Shown: positions 52,489 to 61,881, numbered from the stretch's first letter. The stretch is 64,000 nt of DNA from Massilia agri (GCF_024753255.1 NZ_JANUHA010000006.1:1-64000), one strand, 5' to 3'. Made by a program: numbers and translations. Notes: generated by a model not told the origin, from the letters alone.

Positions 52489-52527
52489 GACGAACTTTAT
52501 TGAAACTTCAGCAACCAAGGAATATCC

Positions 52528-53064
52528 ATGAGCCTGAATAACGTCCCAGCCGGCAAAGACGTGCCGAACGACTTCAACGTCATCATCGAAATCCCGATGA
52601 ACGCCGACCCGATCAAGTACGAGGTCGACAAGGACAGCGGCGCGATCTTCGTGGACCGCTTCATGGGTACTGCCATGCACTATCCGTGCAACTACGGCTA
52701 CGTGCCGCAGACCATCGCCGACGACGGCGACCCTTGCGACGTGCTGGTGATCACCCCGTTCCCGCTGCCGCCGGGCGTGGTGGTGCGCTGCCGCGCACTG
52801 GGCGTGCTGAACATGACCGATGACGGCGGCGGCGACGCCAAGGTCATCGCGGTGCCGGTCGAGAAGGTGCTGCCGATGTACAAGAAAATCCAGTCGCTGG
52901 ACGACGTCGAGGAACTGCGCCTGAAGCAGATCCAGCACTTCTTCGAGCACTACAAGGACCTCGAGCCAGGCAAGTGGGTCAAGATCGAAGGCTGGGCCGA
53001 CAAGGCAGCCGCCGAGGCCGAGATCACCAAGGGCGTGGAAGCGTTCAAGGTCAAGGGCCAGTAA
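52528..53064 (+). CDS. ppa: Inorganic pyrophosphatase
   Basis: A 178-aa cytosolic family-I pyrophosphatase hydrolysing PPi to phosphate. The metal signature [10 protein letters not shown] is intact, as are the surrounding Tyr, Lys and Glu residues ([20 protein letters not shown] IFVDRFMGT). The length is normal. It is monocistronic with its own promoter and a strong terminator. Confidence 0.97.
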   Translation: MSLNNVPAGKDVPNDFNVIIEIPMNADPIKYEVDKDSGAIFVDRFMGTAMHYPCNYGYVPQTIADDGDPCDVLVITPFPLPPGVVVRCRALGVLNMTDDGGGDAKVIAVPVEKVLPMYKKIQSLDDVEELRLKQIQHFFEHYKDLEPGKWVKIEGWADKAAAEAEITKGVEAFKVKGQ

Positions 53065-53082
53065 TAATTTGCTGCTCGTTGG

Positions 53083-53117
53083 AAAAGCCGGCGTCCCGCA
53101 AGGGGCGCCGGCTTTTT
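53083..53117. terminator. Bidirectional terminator between ppa and the metallopeptidase gene
   Basis: The stem AAAAGCCGGCG (53083-53093) / CGCCGGCTTTT (53106-53116) continues into T53117. A and T runs flank both sides, so it can serve ppa (plus) and the convergent gene at 53140 (minus). Confidence 0.85.
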
Positions 53118-53139
53118 GCGTTTCAGGGCCAGGCAGGGC

Positions 53140-54576
53140 TTACCAGCCGATATCGCGCAGCAGCGGATAGGTGAGGTCGCGCGGCGGCTTGACGACGTGC
53201 AGCAGGTCGTCGTTGATCGACGGCTCCATCAGCTGGTTCGGCTTGGCCTCCGTCGTGTAGTGCGACACCGAGGAGCCAGGCACATTGATGCTCGGCGTGT
53301 ACATCAGGATGCGGCGCTGCGCATCGGTGCCGGCCAGCTGCCTGAGGTCGAGGCCGAGGCTGGCGATGACGCCCGACTTGGTGCGCGAGCGCTGCTGCAG
53401 GGCCGCCTTGATTACCGTGCCGTCGGCCAGGGTGATGCGCACCGCCGGGATGGTGATGCTCGGGTCGGTGCCGCTCAGGCCGACGACGTCACCCGGCACA
53501 TTGTCCACCACCACCATGCCGATCGCACCGGCCGCCTGCACATTGGCCGCCTTCACGGTGAAGTCGCAGCTGCCGCGGTCCACCAGGGCGATGTTGTTGC
53601 GCACCGCGAGGGCGTTGACGGCGTTCAAAGGCGCGCAGGCCAGGCCCGTGCCGTTGGCCTGGTCGACCACCGGCATCAACTGGCCGCTGACGGCCCGCTT
53701 GGCCAGGGGGGCGCCGAAGGTGGCGTCGCCGACGTAATAGTCGCCCGCCGCGCCGCCCGCGTTGGCGCCGCCGATGTTCAGGTTGGAGCGCGGCGCCAGC
53801 ACCTTGGGCACGGCGGCGTTCACGTTGGGGCCGTTCCACGACAGGCCGCGCCAGGTGATGGCCGAGGCGGCGCGCTGGGCGTCGGTCATGGCGACCCAGG
53901 GCGTGTTGTTGCGGTTGTCCACCAGGTGGTAGTCCCAGACCGAGGGAATGCCGAAGAACTGCTCGCCGCTCTCGTCGTCCGTGAAGGTCTGGAAGCCCAG
54001 GCCATGCGCCATCTCGTGCAGCAGCACGGTGACCAGGTCGATCTGGTCGCCGTGGCGGTTGTCGAGGCCCAGGTAGAAGGGCGAGCCGGGCAGGCAGTCG
54101 GGGAAGAGGCCCAGGCGCGAGTTGAAGCGCGCGATGATGTGCGGGTCGGTCGGGGCGGTGAGGTCGGTGCCCGCCAGCTTGCTCGCCAGCGCGGAAGGGT
54201 ACCAGGTATTGGTGCGCGGCGCGTTGGGGAAATCGGTCCAGACCTCGTAGGCGCCGGCCGAGCCGAGCACGGCCCCGGTGGCGTTACAGGCCAGCGGCAC
54301 GAAGGCCGCGCCGATGCGGATCGTGACCGTGCTGGTGAGGGTGGCGCCCCAGATGTTGGCGGCGTGCTGGAAGGCGTTCAGGCGCTGCTGGCCGAGCGTG
54401 GTGCCGGGGTTGCCGCCCACCGGCGCCGCCGGCGTCGGGTCGTTGAAGCCTTCGCCCGGCGCGTTCTGGTTGACGATGACGATGGTGGCGGCCGCCTGGG
54501 CCGTGCTGGTGCCGGCCAGGCCGGCGAAGGCCAGGGCGAAGGCGGCGGCCAGGCCGCGCAGGGATTTAGCGGTCAT
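53140..54576 (-). CDS. Secreted metallopeptidase-like protein with PA domain
   Basis: A 478-aa exported protein (signal peptide ending AQA, about residue 29). A HEMAHGLGF motif carries a zinc-type HExxH, but the position of the third metzincin ligand (HExxHxxGxxH/D) is Thr, so it is not canonical. A protease-associated domain (about 305-400, with LVDRGSCDFTVKAANVQAAGA) is inserted and the protein ends YPLLRDIGW, common in bacterial extracellular peptidases. I chose the ATG at 54576, which starts the signal. It overlaps the previous gene by 11 bp. Confidence 0.82.
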   Translation of the reverse strand: MTAKSLRGLAAAFALAFAGLAGTSTAQAAATIVIVNQNAPGEGFNDPTPAAPVGGNPGTTLGQQRLNAFQHAANIWGATLTSTVTIRIGAAFVPLACNATGAVLGSAGAYEVWTDFPNAPRTNTWYPSALASKLAGTDLTAPTDPHIIARFNSRLGLFPDCLPGSPFYLGLDNRHGDQIDLVTVLLHEMAHGLGFQTFTDDESGEQFFGIPSVWDYHLVDNRNNTPWVAMTDAQRAASAITWRGLSWNGPNVNAAVPKVLAPRSNLNIGGANAGGAAGDYYVGDATFGAPLAKRAVSGQLMPVVDQANGTGLACAPLNAVNALAVRNNIALVDRGSCDFTVKAANVQAAGAIGMVVVDNVPGDVVGLSGTDPSITIPAVRITLADGTVIKAALQQRSRTKSGVIASLGLDLRQLAGTDAQRRILMYTPSINVPGSSVSHYTTEAKPNQLMEPSINDDLLHVVKPPRDLTYPLLRDIGW

Positions 54577-55003
54577 GGCGATGCTCCTCTGGCTTGCTGG
54601 CGGGGGCGGGATGGTCGACGGCATTCTCGGCGGCATGCACGCCGTGGACGCACTGGTCGCTGAGCTTGCCGTCGGCGCCGCGGGTCACGACCGAGTACAC
54701 CATGTGGCGCTCGCCCAGCTGCACCGAGCGCCGCCCGCCGGGGCCGGTGACCATCTTGGGCTGGCTCGGGGCGAGGGCGGTGCTTGGCGTGCGTGGCTGC
54801 AGTGCGCGCATTTCGGCGGGAGCCGGGGTGCGCAGCTGGCCGGTCTGGGCGTCGCGTACGACGACCATTCCGGAGGGCGCCCCGGCCTGGGGCGCGGCCG
54901 GCTGCCGGGCCTCCGGTGTGGCCTCCTGCGTGGCCTGCTGGGCGGCGGCCGGCAGGCACAGGATGGCGAGCGGCAGCAGGAACTTCGGTGTATGGGTGGG
55001 CAT
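54566..55003 (-). CDS. Small secreted hypothetical protein
   Basis: A 145-aa exported protein with signal MPTHTPKFLLPLAILCLPAAA and a Pro/Ala/Gln-rich linker. The stretch MVVVRDAQTGQLRTPAPAEM resembles the small domain labelled post-PEP-CTERM-1 in related genomes, though this match is from memory. There is a His-rich end (EEHRHDR) and two late Cys/His residues (DQCVHGVHAAEN). It is translationally coupled to the metallopeptidase-like gene downstream and follows a PEP-CTERM gene. The function is unknown. Confidence 0.62.
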   Translation of the reverse strand: MPTHTPKFLLPLAILCLPAAAQQATQEATPEARQPAAPQAGAPSGMVVVRDAQTGQLRTPAPAEMRALQPRTPSTALAPSQPKMVTGPGGRRSVQLGERHMVYSVVTRGADGKLSDQCVHGVHAAENAVDHPAPASKPEEHRHDR

Positions 55004-55111
55004 GGCTTTCTCCTGGCGATACGGTTTCAGGCGCGTGGACGCGCCCGGTCGAACTGTGGCCGCAGATGGCCGAAATGCGGCGGCCGCGCGTCCGGCCGCC
55101 TGTCCGTCGGC

Positions 55112-55792
55112 CTAGCGGGCGGCGGTGTCGGCCGCTTGCCTGCGCAGGCGACGCGCGCTGACGCCGAGGGCGCCGAGCCCGCCCAGCAGCATCAGGTAGC
55201 TCGATGGCTCCGGCACCGCGGTGACGACCCGAACCGTGTCGAGGCCGATATAGTCGAGCGTGGCGGCGTCGCCGAGGTAGCGGAAAGCGAAACGGCCTTC
55301 TCCTTCGACCGTCAGATCGGCGCTCCATTGCTGCCATCGGTTCGGATACGCGGCTTCCCCGCCGATGGCGAGCAGCAGGGTGTCGAAATCGTCAGGGGTA
55401 GCGCCGCTGCCGGAGGCGAAACGCACTTCGAGCAGGTCGGAAAAACCGGGGTTGCCCTCGCTCCTGGTCCAGAAGGACAGGGTGGTAATGCCCGACAGGG
55501 ACAGGGTGGGCGTGATCAGCCAGTTGTCGACCGTTCCAATCCCATTGGCTGCGCCGAGGAAGTTGGCGGCGGCGTAGGAGTTGCCCGGGCCGGACTGGGC
55601 GCTGAAGGCATCGGTATAGCCCTGGAACCAGCCGGTGCCCGGCGGTACGCTGTTGTTGAGCTGCGACCAGCCCGAGAGGTTCGGGACGCTGCCGAAGCCT
55701 TCATTGAGCACCTCGACGGCGTGGCTGGACAGGGGCGCCCAGGCAGCGCAGGCGAGCAGCGCCGCGCCGGTAATCCGGGTAAGACTTTTCAT
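55112..55792 (-). CDS. PEP-CTERM protein with choice-of-anchor J-type domain
   Basis: A 226-aa exported protein. The signal peptide runs to about residue 25. A jelly-roll-like body (choice-of-anchor J type: FDNEGFGS-like LNEGFGSVPNLSGW, then NNWLITP-like DNWLITPTLSLSG) follows. The PEP-CTERM end is AVPEPSSYLMLLGGLGALG, then RRLRRQ. I chose the ATG at 55792. It probably belongs to the exosortase-processed surface set. The domain is known to precede cell-surface sorting signals. Confidence 0.88.
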   Translation of the reverse strand: MKSLTRITGAALLACAAWAPLSSHAVEVLNEGFGSVPNLSGWSQLNNSVPPGTGWFQGYTDAFSAQSGPGNSYAAANFLGAANGIGTVDNWLITPTLSLSGITTLSFWTRSEGNPGFSDLLEVRFASGSGATPDDFDTLLLAIGGEAAYPNRWQQWSADLTVEGEGRFAFRYLGDAATLDYIGLDTVRVVTAVPEPSSYLMLLGGLGALGVSARRLRRQAADTAAR

Positions 55793-55977
55793 GATTGCCC
55801 TTTCATGCTGAGCCAGATGGAAAGTGGATGAACCGCGGCTCGCGCTGGCTGACGTCGAAGCCATTGTTGTCTTTATGGTATGAGCAAGGAGATAACAAAC
55901 ATTGAGATGTATTCAATGCCGGCGGACCAAGGCTCGGCCCGCCTCAACTGCGGGAAGGGAACTGAACGGAGACGAAA

Positions 55978-56007
55978 TGAAAACGGCCTCCGCGATGGGA
56001 GGCCGTG
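55978..56007 (-). terminator. Terminator of the branched-chain-type ABC operon
   Basis: Minus-strand stem ACGGCCTCC / GGAGGCCGT with a 6-nt loop, followed by TTTTCATTT. It begins 25 nt after the LivM-type stop at 56032. Confidence 0.85.
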
Positions 56008-56031
56008 AGGAAAGAGCGTGCGAGCGGCGGT

Positions 56032-57111
56032 CTATTTTTGCCGCGCCATCCAGCTGCGCAGCCTGAGCTTGCCGACGATCCCAATCGGGAAGAAATAGAT
56101 CGACAGAATGAAGAGCACGCCCAGCCACAGCATCCAGCGGTCCGGGTGCAGGGCCGCCGCCAGCAGGGGCACGCCTTCCAGCGCGCTCGAGCCGACGCCC
56201 ATCAGTTCCTTCAGGTAATTCTGGGCAATGATGAAGAGCGCCGCACCGACCACCGCGCCGTACATCGTGCCCATGCCGCCGATGACGACGATCAGGAGGA
56301 TGTCGGTCATCACCTCGAAGCCCAGCGAGGTCTTGGGCCCCACGTAGCGCAGCCAGAGCGCCATCAGGGCGCCGGCCAGGGTCGCCACCAGGGCGGCCAG
56401 GCAGTTGGCCCAGATCCGGTAGACCATGGTGCGGTAGCCCAGCGCCTCGGCGCGGAATTCGTTTTCGCGCACCGCCTGCAGCACCCGGCCGAACGGCGAA
56501 TTCACAAGGCGCAGCAGGAACACGAACAACAGCAGGCAGCCGAAGAACACCAGGTAATAGGTGAGCAGCCTGCCGTCGATCGAACGGCCGAAGACCTCGT
56601 TCTCCATCAGCGTGAAGCCGGGGGTGAGCACTTCCGGCACGCTGAAGGTGATGCCGTCCTCGCCGCCGGTGAAGTCGGATAGCTGGGAGGCCAGCACGGC
56701 GAACGACGAGGCGACCGCCAGCGTGATCATCGCGTAGAAGATGGCGCGCACGCGCAGGGCGAACAGGCCGACCACCAGGGCGAGAAGCAGCGCCACCAGC
56801 AGCGCGATGCCGAGGCCGCCCAGGGCGGCTCCCCAGGTCGGCTCGTCGACCCGCGACAGGCCGAGCCCGATGCCATAGGCGCCGATGCCGTAGAACATGG
56901 TGTGGGCGAAGGAGACGATGCCCGTATAGCCCAGCAGCAGGTCGTAGGAGGCGACAAGCACGATGTAGACGCAGATGGTGGCGGCGGTATTGAGCGGACG
57001 CGCCCCGGTGGTCAGGAAAGGCGCGAAGGCCAGTCCGAACAGGATCAGGAGCAGCACCAGGGTCAGGGCGCGGCTGCGCGGCAGGTCGCCGGAAAGGAGT
57101 CGGTGCAGCAT
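56032..57111 (-). CDS. Branched-chain amino acid-type ABC permease (LivM-like)
   Basis: A 359-aa inner-membrane permease with about ten hydrophobic helices. LLLGYTGIVSFAHTMFYGIGAYG and VRENEFRAEALGYRT, the coupling motif facing the ATPase, are typical of LivM. It is the last gene of the five-gene transporter operon and lies 5 bp after the LivH-type gene. The substrate is not determined by the permease alone. Confidence 0.93.
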   Translation of the reverse strand: MLHRLLSGDLPRSRALTLVLLLILFGLAFAPFLTTGARPLNTAATICVYIVLVASYDLLLGYTGIVSFAHTMFYGIGAYGIGLGLSRVDEPTWGAALGGLGIALLVALLLALVVGLFALRVRAIFYAMITLAVASSFAVLASQLSDFTGGEDGITFSVPEVLTPGFTLMENEVFGRSIDGRLLTYYLVFFGCLLLFVFLLRLVNSPFGRVLQAVRENEFRAEALGYRTMVYRIWANCLAALVATLAGALMALWLRYVGPKTSLGFEVMTDILLIVVIGGMGTMYGAVVGAALFIIAQNYLKELMGVGSSALEGVPLLAAALHPDRWMLWLGVLFILSIYFFPIGIVGKLRLRSWMARQK

Positions 57112-57116
57112 CGGGT

Positions 57117-58139
57117 TCAACCTCGCATCTTCGAATACAGGCCGGCGGGGCGCCACAGCAGGATCGCGATCATCAGGATGATGTTCGAGACCAGCGCCAC
57201 TTTCGGCGCCAGGAAGCCGGCATAGTTGGTCACCAGGGCCATGAGCAGGGCGCCGATGAAGCAGCCGCCCACCGAGCCGAGGCCGCCGATGATGATGACG
57301 ATGAAGATCATCACCATGATCTCGCCGCCCATCGCCGCGGTCAGGGTTTCCTTGTACAGGCCCCACAGCACGCCGCCCAGGCCGGCCAGCGCCGAGCCGG
57401 CGGCAAACACGGTCACGAACAGTCGCTTGATGCGGTAGCCCAGGGCTTCGACCATCTCGCCATTCTCGACGCCGGCGCGGATGAGGAGGCCGATCTTGGT
57501 GCGGTTAAGTAGCAGGAACATGCCGATGAAGACCAGCAAGCCCACCACCACGGCCACCAGCCGGTACTTCTCGATCGCCGCGTCGCCCAGGAAGATGGCG
57601 CCGCGCAGGGCCGTCGGCAGCGGCAGGGCGATGGTCTCGGCGCCCCAGATCACGTGGATCAGCTGTTCGGCGACGATCATGCCGCCCATGGTGATCAGGA
57701 TCTGCTTCAGGTGCTGGCCATAGACCGGCATGATGATCACGCGCTCGAAGGCCCAGCCGATCACGGCGGTCACCAGCATGGCGACCGTGACGGCGAGAAG
57801 CAGCACGCCGAGGTTGACAAGCAGGGAATCGACTTCGAGCCAGCCGCGCATCGGGATCAGGACGGTGGTGGCGGCAAACGCCCCGACCGACACGAAGGCG
57901 CCGTGGCCGAAGTTCAGCACGCTCATCAGGCCGAACACGAGGGTCAGGCCGCTCGCCATGATGAAGATCATCATGCCCATCGCCAGGCCGGCGACGGTGA
58001 GGGTGACCCAGGTCGGGAAGCTGCCGACCAGGGGCAGCATGGCCAGCATCAGGACCGGCACCAGCAGCAGCGGCGCGATGTCGCGCGGCGCCTTCGGCAA
58101 GGGCGTGTCCTGGGCGGCAAGGGGGAGAGTTGCGCTCAT
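57117..58139 (-). CDS. Branched-chain amino acid-type ABC permease (LivH-like)
   Basis: A 340-aa inner-membrane permease with about eight to ten helices, carrying the LivH signature GLTLVFGLMSVLNFGHGAF. The coupling loop VENGEMVEALGYRIKRL is present. It is longer than E. coli LivH (308) owing to an N-terminal Pro/Ala leader. It lies 9 bp after the LivF-type gene. Confidence 0.93.
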   Translation of the reverse strand: MSATLPLAAQDTPLPKAPRDIAPLLLVPVLMLAMLPLVGSFPTWVTLTVAGLAMGMMIFIMASGLTLVFGLMSVLNFGHGAFVSVGAFAATTVLIPMRGWLEVDSLLVNLGVLLLAVTVAMLVTAVIGWAFERVIIMPVYGQHLKQILITMGGMIVAEQLIHVIWGAETIALPLPTALRGAIFLGDAAIEKYRLVAVVVGLLVFIGMFLLLNRTKIGLLIRAGVENGEMVEALGYRIKRLFVTVFAAGSALAGLGGVLWGLYKETLTAAMGGEIMVMIFIVIIIGGLGSVGGCFIGALLMALVTNYAGFLAPKVALVSNIILMIAILLWRPAGLYSKMRG

Positions 58140-58148
58140 ATCGTTTTC

Positions 58149-58895
58149 CTATTGGTGGGAATCGAGCGAGAGGCCGAGCAGGCGCTGCTGCAGCTCCTCG
58201 TCATTCGCCAAGGCGGGCATCGAACCGGCGTGCACGACGCGGCCGTCGTCCATCACGCCCACGGTGTCGCCGAGCGTGCGCACGAAGTTGAAGTTCTGCT
58301 CGACCAGCAGGATGGTCGTGTTCGTGTCCTTCAGCTCGCGGAAGGCGGCCATCAGGCTCTGGACGATGGCGGGGGCCAGGCCCTTGGTGGGCTCGTCGAC
58401 CAGCAGGAGCTTCCTCGGCTCGACGATCGCGCGGGCGATCGCCACCATCTGCTTCTGGCCGCCCGAGAGGTTGCCCGCCGGGTAGTTCCAGAATTTCTTC
58501 AGGGCCGGGAAGAAGCCACAGATCCAGTCCACGCGTGCTTCATCCAGCGCACCATTGCGCGCGGCCAGGTACAGGTTCTCGCGCACCGTCAGGTCCGAGA
58601 ACACGGCCATGCTCTCCGGGACGTAGGCGATGCCGAGACGGGCGATATCCGGCGTGGCCATCTTCGTGATGTCGCGGCCGTCGAACATGATCGAGCCGGC
58701 GCTGGCCTTCCACAGGCCCATGATGGTGCGCAGCGTGGTGGTCTTGCCGGCGCCGTTGCGGCCCAGCAGGATGGACATGCCTCCGCGCAGCACGACCAGG
58801 TCGACCCCTTGCAGGATGTGGTACTGGCCGATGTGGGTGTGGACCCCGCTTAAGGTGAGCAGGGGTTCACGCGTGTTCGGGTTCGGGTGTTCCAA
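58149..58895 (-). CDS. ABC transporter ATP-binding protein (LivF-like)
   Basis: A 248-aa ATPase. Walker A is GRNGAGKTT, the signature LSGGQKQM, Walker B LLLVDEP, and the H-loop is in LLVEQNFNF. It follows LivG with a 29-bp overlap (58867-58895), indicating tight coupling. It is one half of the ATPase pair with LivG. Confidence 0.95.
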   Translation of the reverse strand: MEHPNPNTREPLLTLSGVHTHIGQYHILQGVDLVVLRGGMSILLGRNGAGKTTTLRTIMGLWKASAGSIMFDGRDITKMATPDIARLGIAYVPESMAVFSDLTVRENLYLAARNGALDEARVDWICGFFPALKKFWNYPAGNLSGGQKQMVAIARAIVEPRKLLLVDEPTKGLAPAIVQSLMAAFRELKDTNTTILLVEQNFNFVRTLGDTVGVMDDGRVVHAGSMPALANDEELQQRLLGLSLDSHQ

Positions 58896-59646
58896 GATAG
58901 GCTTCCTGTACGATCTTCGATTGCATGACCTCGAGCGGCTTGCCGTCCGCCACCAGGGTGCCGTTGTGCAGCACGATGATGCGGTCGGCCAGGGCGCGCA
59001 CCACGTCCATCTTGTGCTCGACCAGCAGCACGGTCTTGTTGCGTTCCGCCTTCACGGCCTGGATCAGGTCCAGCACCACCGGCACCTCGTCCACGCTCAT
59101 GCCGGCGGTCGGTTCGTCGAACATCATGACGTCCGGCTCCAGCGCCAGCAGGATCGCCACTTCCAGCTTGCGCTGGTCGCCGTGCGACAGGGTGGAAACG
59201 AAGGCGTCGCGGCGGGCGGCCAGGGCCACCCGTTCCAGGTAATGCTCGGCGCGCGCGATCAGTTCCCGGTGGCTCGACCAGATGGAGAAGAAATTCAGGC
59301 CCATGCCGGCCCGGCTCTGCACCGCGAGGCGCACGTTTTCGATCACCGTCAGGTTGGGGAACAGGTTGGTGAGCTGGAAGGCGCGCCCGATGCCGAGGCG
59401 GGTGCGGCGCGCCGCCCCGGCCCGGGTCACGTCCTGGCCGTGCACGAAGACGCTGCCGGAAGTCGCCGGCAGCTGGCCCGAGACCAGATTGAAGTAGGTG
59501 GTCTTGCCGGCGCCGTTGGGGCCGACGATGACGGTGAGCGTGCCCGGATAAAAGTCCGCCGTCACCCCGTTCACCGCGACGTGGCCGCCGAAACGGATGG
59601 TCAGGTCGCGGGTGGACAGGGAGGGCTGAGCGTGCGAATGCGTCAT
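58867..59646 (-). CDS. ABC transporter ATP-binding protein (LivG-like)
   Basis: A 259-aa ATPase. Walker A is GPNGAGKTT. The signature reads LSHGDQRKLEV, a normal LivG variant. Walker B is VMMFDEP, and the H-loop is in LLVEHKMDVV. It starts 1 bp after the substrate-binding protein gene. It works with the LivF-like ATPase in the same operon. Confidence 0.95.
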   Translation of the reverse strand: MTHSHAQPSLSTRDLTIRFGGHVAVNGVTADFYPGTLTVIVGPNGAGKTTYFNLVSGQLPATSGSVFVHGQDVTRAGAARRTRLGIGRAFQLTNLFPNLTVIENVRLAVQSRAGMGLNFFSIWSSHRELIARAEHYLERVALAARRDAFVSTLSHGDQRKLEVAILLALEPDVMMFDEPTAGMSVDEVPVVLDLIQAVKAERNKTVLLVEHKMDVVRALADRIIVLHNGTLVADGKPLEVMQSKIVQEAYLGTPEPEHA

Positions 59647-59647
59647 G

Positions 59648-60850
59648 TCAGCGCTTGTTCTTCACCGGCAGCGGCATCTCGGTGGCGGGGATCTCGCGCA
59701 CCAGTTCCAGCAGGTCCCACTCGTTCTTCTGGTCCTTCTTGATGCGGAAGTGGTACATCGGCTGGATCGCCTGGTGGTCTTCCTTGCGGAAGGTCATCTG
59801 GCCCTTCGGCGTCTCGAAGCTCATGCCTTCCATCGCCGCCACCATCTCGTCGCCGTTCTTCGCGTTCGGCGCTTTCTTCAGGGCCGAGACCACGGCGCTG
59901 GCCGCAGCCATGCCGCCGGCGGTGAACATATCGGGCGGCATCTTGTAGCGCTTGGTGTGTTCGGCGACGAACCAGTCGTTCATCTTGTTCTTCGGGAAGC
60001 CATGGTAGTAGTAGATCGTGCCTTCGGTGCCGGCATAGCTCTTCCAGGTCTTCATCACCGGCAGGATGTTGCCGCCCGGGGCCAGGGCGATGCCGTAGCG
60101 TTCCGGCTTCATGTCGGCGATCTTGTTCAGCGGGTTCGGGCCGGCCCAGACGATGGCCAGCACGCGCGGCTGCGGCTTGTCCTTCAGGGCGTTGAACAGG
60201 CGCTGGGTCGGGGCGGTGAAGTCGGCCGTCGCGGCCGGGGCGTATTCCTCGTGGATGGTCACGGCCTTGCTGCCGGCGGTCCGCAATGCGTCCTTGCCGG
60301 CCTCGATGGCGTCGCGCCCGAAGGCGTTGTCCTGGGCCAGGAAGCCGATGCTGCCGCTCTTGAGGGTGCTGGCTGCGGCCAGGGCGTCCTGCATCGAGCT
60401 GCGCGCGGTGCGGAAGATGTACTTGTTCCACTTTTCCTGGGTGATCGCATCGGCCACGGCCGGCTCGACGATCAGTACCTTCTTGTATTCCTTGGCCACC
60501 GGCAGCATGGCGATCGCCGAGCCGGAGGAGGTGGTGCCGACCGCGATGTCGACCTTGTCGTCGCCATAGGCTTCGGCCAGCAGGGTGCGGCCCAGGTCCG
60601 GCTTGGATTGATCGTCCTTGACGATCACCTTGATCTTGCGGCCATTGATGGCCATGGTGCCGCCCGTGAGGTATTCGAGGCCCATCATGAAGCCCGTCTC
60701 GGTTTCCTTGGCATAGGCTTCCAGCGGGCCGGTCTTGCCGGCGATGAGGGCGACCTTGATGTCCTTGCCCTGGGCGAAGACGGCCGGCGCGGCGGTGGCG
60801 GCGAAGGCGGCCACGATGGCGACGGAAAGGGGTTTGATCAGGTGCATCAT
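59648..60850 (-). CDS. ABC transporter substrate-binding protein (Liv-type)
   Basis: A 400-aa periplasmic binding protein of the type-1 leucine-binding family. The signal peptide ends ALA-like VFAQ at about residue 27; GKTGPLEAYAKETETGF and VDIAVGTTSSGSA are core ligand-binding blocks. AGGAG precedes the double ATG. The ligand could be a branched-chain amino acid, a peptide-derived or an aromatic acid; the adjacent alpha/beta hydrolase gene hints at an ester or aromatic substrate, but the sequence does not decide. Confidence 0.9.
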   Translation of the reverse strand: MMHLIKPLSVAIVAAFAATAAPAVFAQGKDIKVALIAGKTGPLEAYAKETETGFMMGLEYLTGGTMAINGRKIKVIVKDDQSKPDLGRTLLAEAYGDDKVDIAVGTTSSGSAIAMLPVAKEYKKVLIVEPAVADAITQEKWNKYIFRTARSSMQDALAAASTLKSGSIGFLAQDNAFGRDAIEAGKDALRTAGSKAVTIHEEYAPAATADFTAPTQRLFNALKDKPQPRVLAIVWAGPNPLNKIADMKPERYGIALAPGGNILPVMKTWKSYAGTEGTIYYYHGFPKNKMNDWFVAEHTKRYKMPPDMFTAGGMAAASAVVSALKKAPNAKNGDEMVAAMEGMSFETPKGQMTFRKEDHQAIQPMYHFRIKKDQKNEWDLLELVREIPATEMPLPVKNKR

Positions 60851-60879
60851 GGAGTCTCCTTTATCTCTCTTGCATGTTC

Positions 60880-61764
60880 TCAGGGTACCCGGGCCAGGAA
60901 GGCGCGGATCGCGTCGAGCGCCGCCGGCTCGGTGAGCATGGGGGCGTGGCCGACATCGGGTACTTCGGCGTACTGCAGTTCCGGCGCCGCCTTGCGCATC
61001 CAGTTGGCTTGGCTTTGCTCGACCAGGTCGGACAGCGCGCCGCGCACCAGCAGGGTAGGGCGGCGCCGCGCCAGGCGGCGGAAGGCCATGCGCGCCGCCA
61101 GCGAAGTCGGACGCAGTTTGCCGGTCTGGATCGCGGTGGCGATATTCGGATCGTAACGCAGCGCCAGCTGTCCGTCATCCTTCTGTTCAAAGGCGCGGCG
61201 CGCCCACTTGTCCCATTCGGCGTCCGAATTGGCGGGGAAGGCGCAGGCGTTGATGTCGCGCAGGTAGGCGGCGGCATCAACCCAGGAGGCGACGGCGTTG
61301 CAGCGGCCCGCATAACCGGCGATGCGCTGCAGGCCGCGAACCGACATCACCGGGCCGATGTCGTTCAGGACGGCGGCGGCGATCAGGTCCAGGCGGCGCG
61401 CCGCGAGGGTCATGGTGATCAGGCCGCCCATCGAGGTGCCGACGAACACCGCGCGGGACAGGCCCAGTTCGTCCATCAGCCTGATGACGTCGGCGGCGTA
61501 GACCACCGGGTTGTAGTTGTCCGGTTTCGGGTCGTGGGCCGAATGGCCGCGGCCGCGCACGTCGACCGCGATCACGCGGCGCCCCATGGCGGCGAGTATC
61601 GGGGCCAGTTCGTCGAAGTCGGCGGAATTGCGTGTCAGGCCGTGGATGCAGATGACCGGCAGGCGGGCCGGCGCGCCCTCGGCCGAGGGTGCCGCGGGAT
61701 AGTCGCGCGCATACAGCGCCAGCCCGTCGCTGCTGGTGTAGCTGATTGGAGTGAAGGTGGACAC
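60880..61764 (-). CDS. Alpha/beta hydrolase (esterase/haloperoxidase-like)
   Basis: A 294-aa cytosolic enzyme. The fold blocks VICIHGLTRNS, GRGHSAHDPKPDN, the nucleophile in GTSMGGL, and the late His in DVGHAPML are intact. There is no signal peptide. It lies 29 bp ahead of the transporter binding protein, so it is probably the first gene of that operon and acts on an imported ester. The substrate is unknown. Confidence 0.87.
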   Translation of the reverse strand: MSTFTPISYTSSDGLALYARDYPAAPSAEGAPARLPVICIHGLTRNSADFDELAPILAAMGRRVIAVDVRGRGHSAHDPKPDNYNPVVYAADVIRLMDELGLSRAVFVGTSMGGLITMTLAARRLDLIAAAVLNDIGPVMSVRGLQRIAGYAGRCNAVASWVDAAAYLRDINACAFPANSDAEWDKWARRAFEQKDDGQLALRYDPNIATAIQTGKLRPTSLAARMAFRRLARRRPTLLVRGALSDLVEQSQANWMRKAAPELQYAEVPDVGHAPMLTEPAALDAIRAFLARVP

Positions 61765-61812
61765 GCTGGCTGATCCTGTGTTTCGTTTCTTGTCTGGCGC
61801 AATGCCGTTTCA

Positions 61813-61868
61813 AAAGGCCGCATCCTTCCCGGCCGGCGCCGGGAAGGCGCCGGCCAGCGGGGATGCGG
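61813..61868 (-). terminator. Terminator of the TonB-dependent receptor gene
   Basis: Minus-strand outer stem CCGCATCC / GGATGCGG with an inner GC-rich hairpin (CTTCCCGGC/GCCGGGAAG), then CCTTTTG. It begins 13 nt after the receptor stop at 61882. Confidence 0.65.
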
Positions 61869-61881
61869 TAATACGGGAAAC

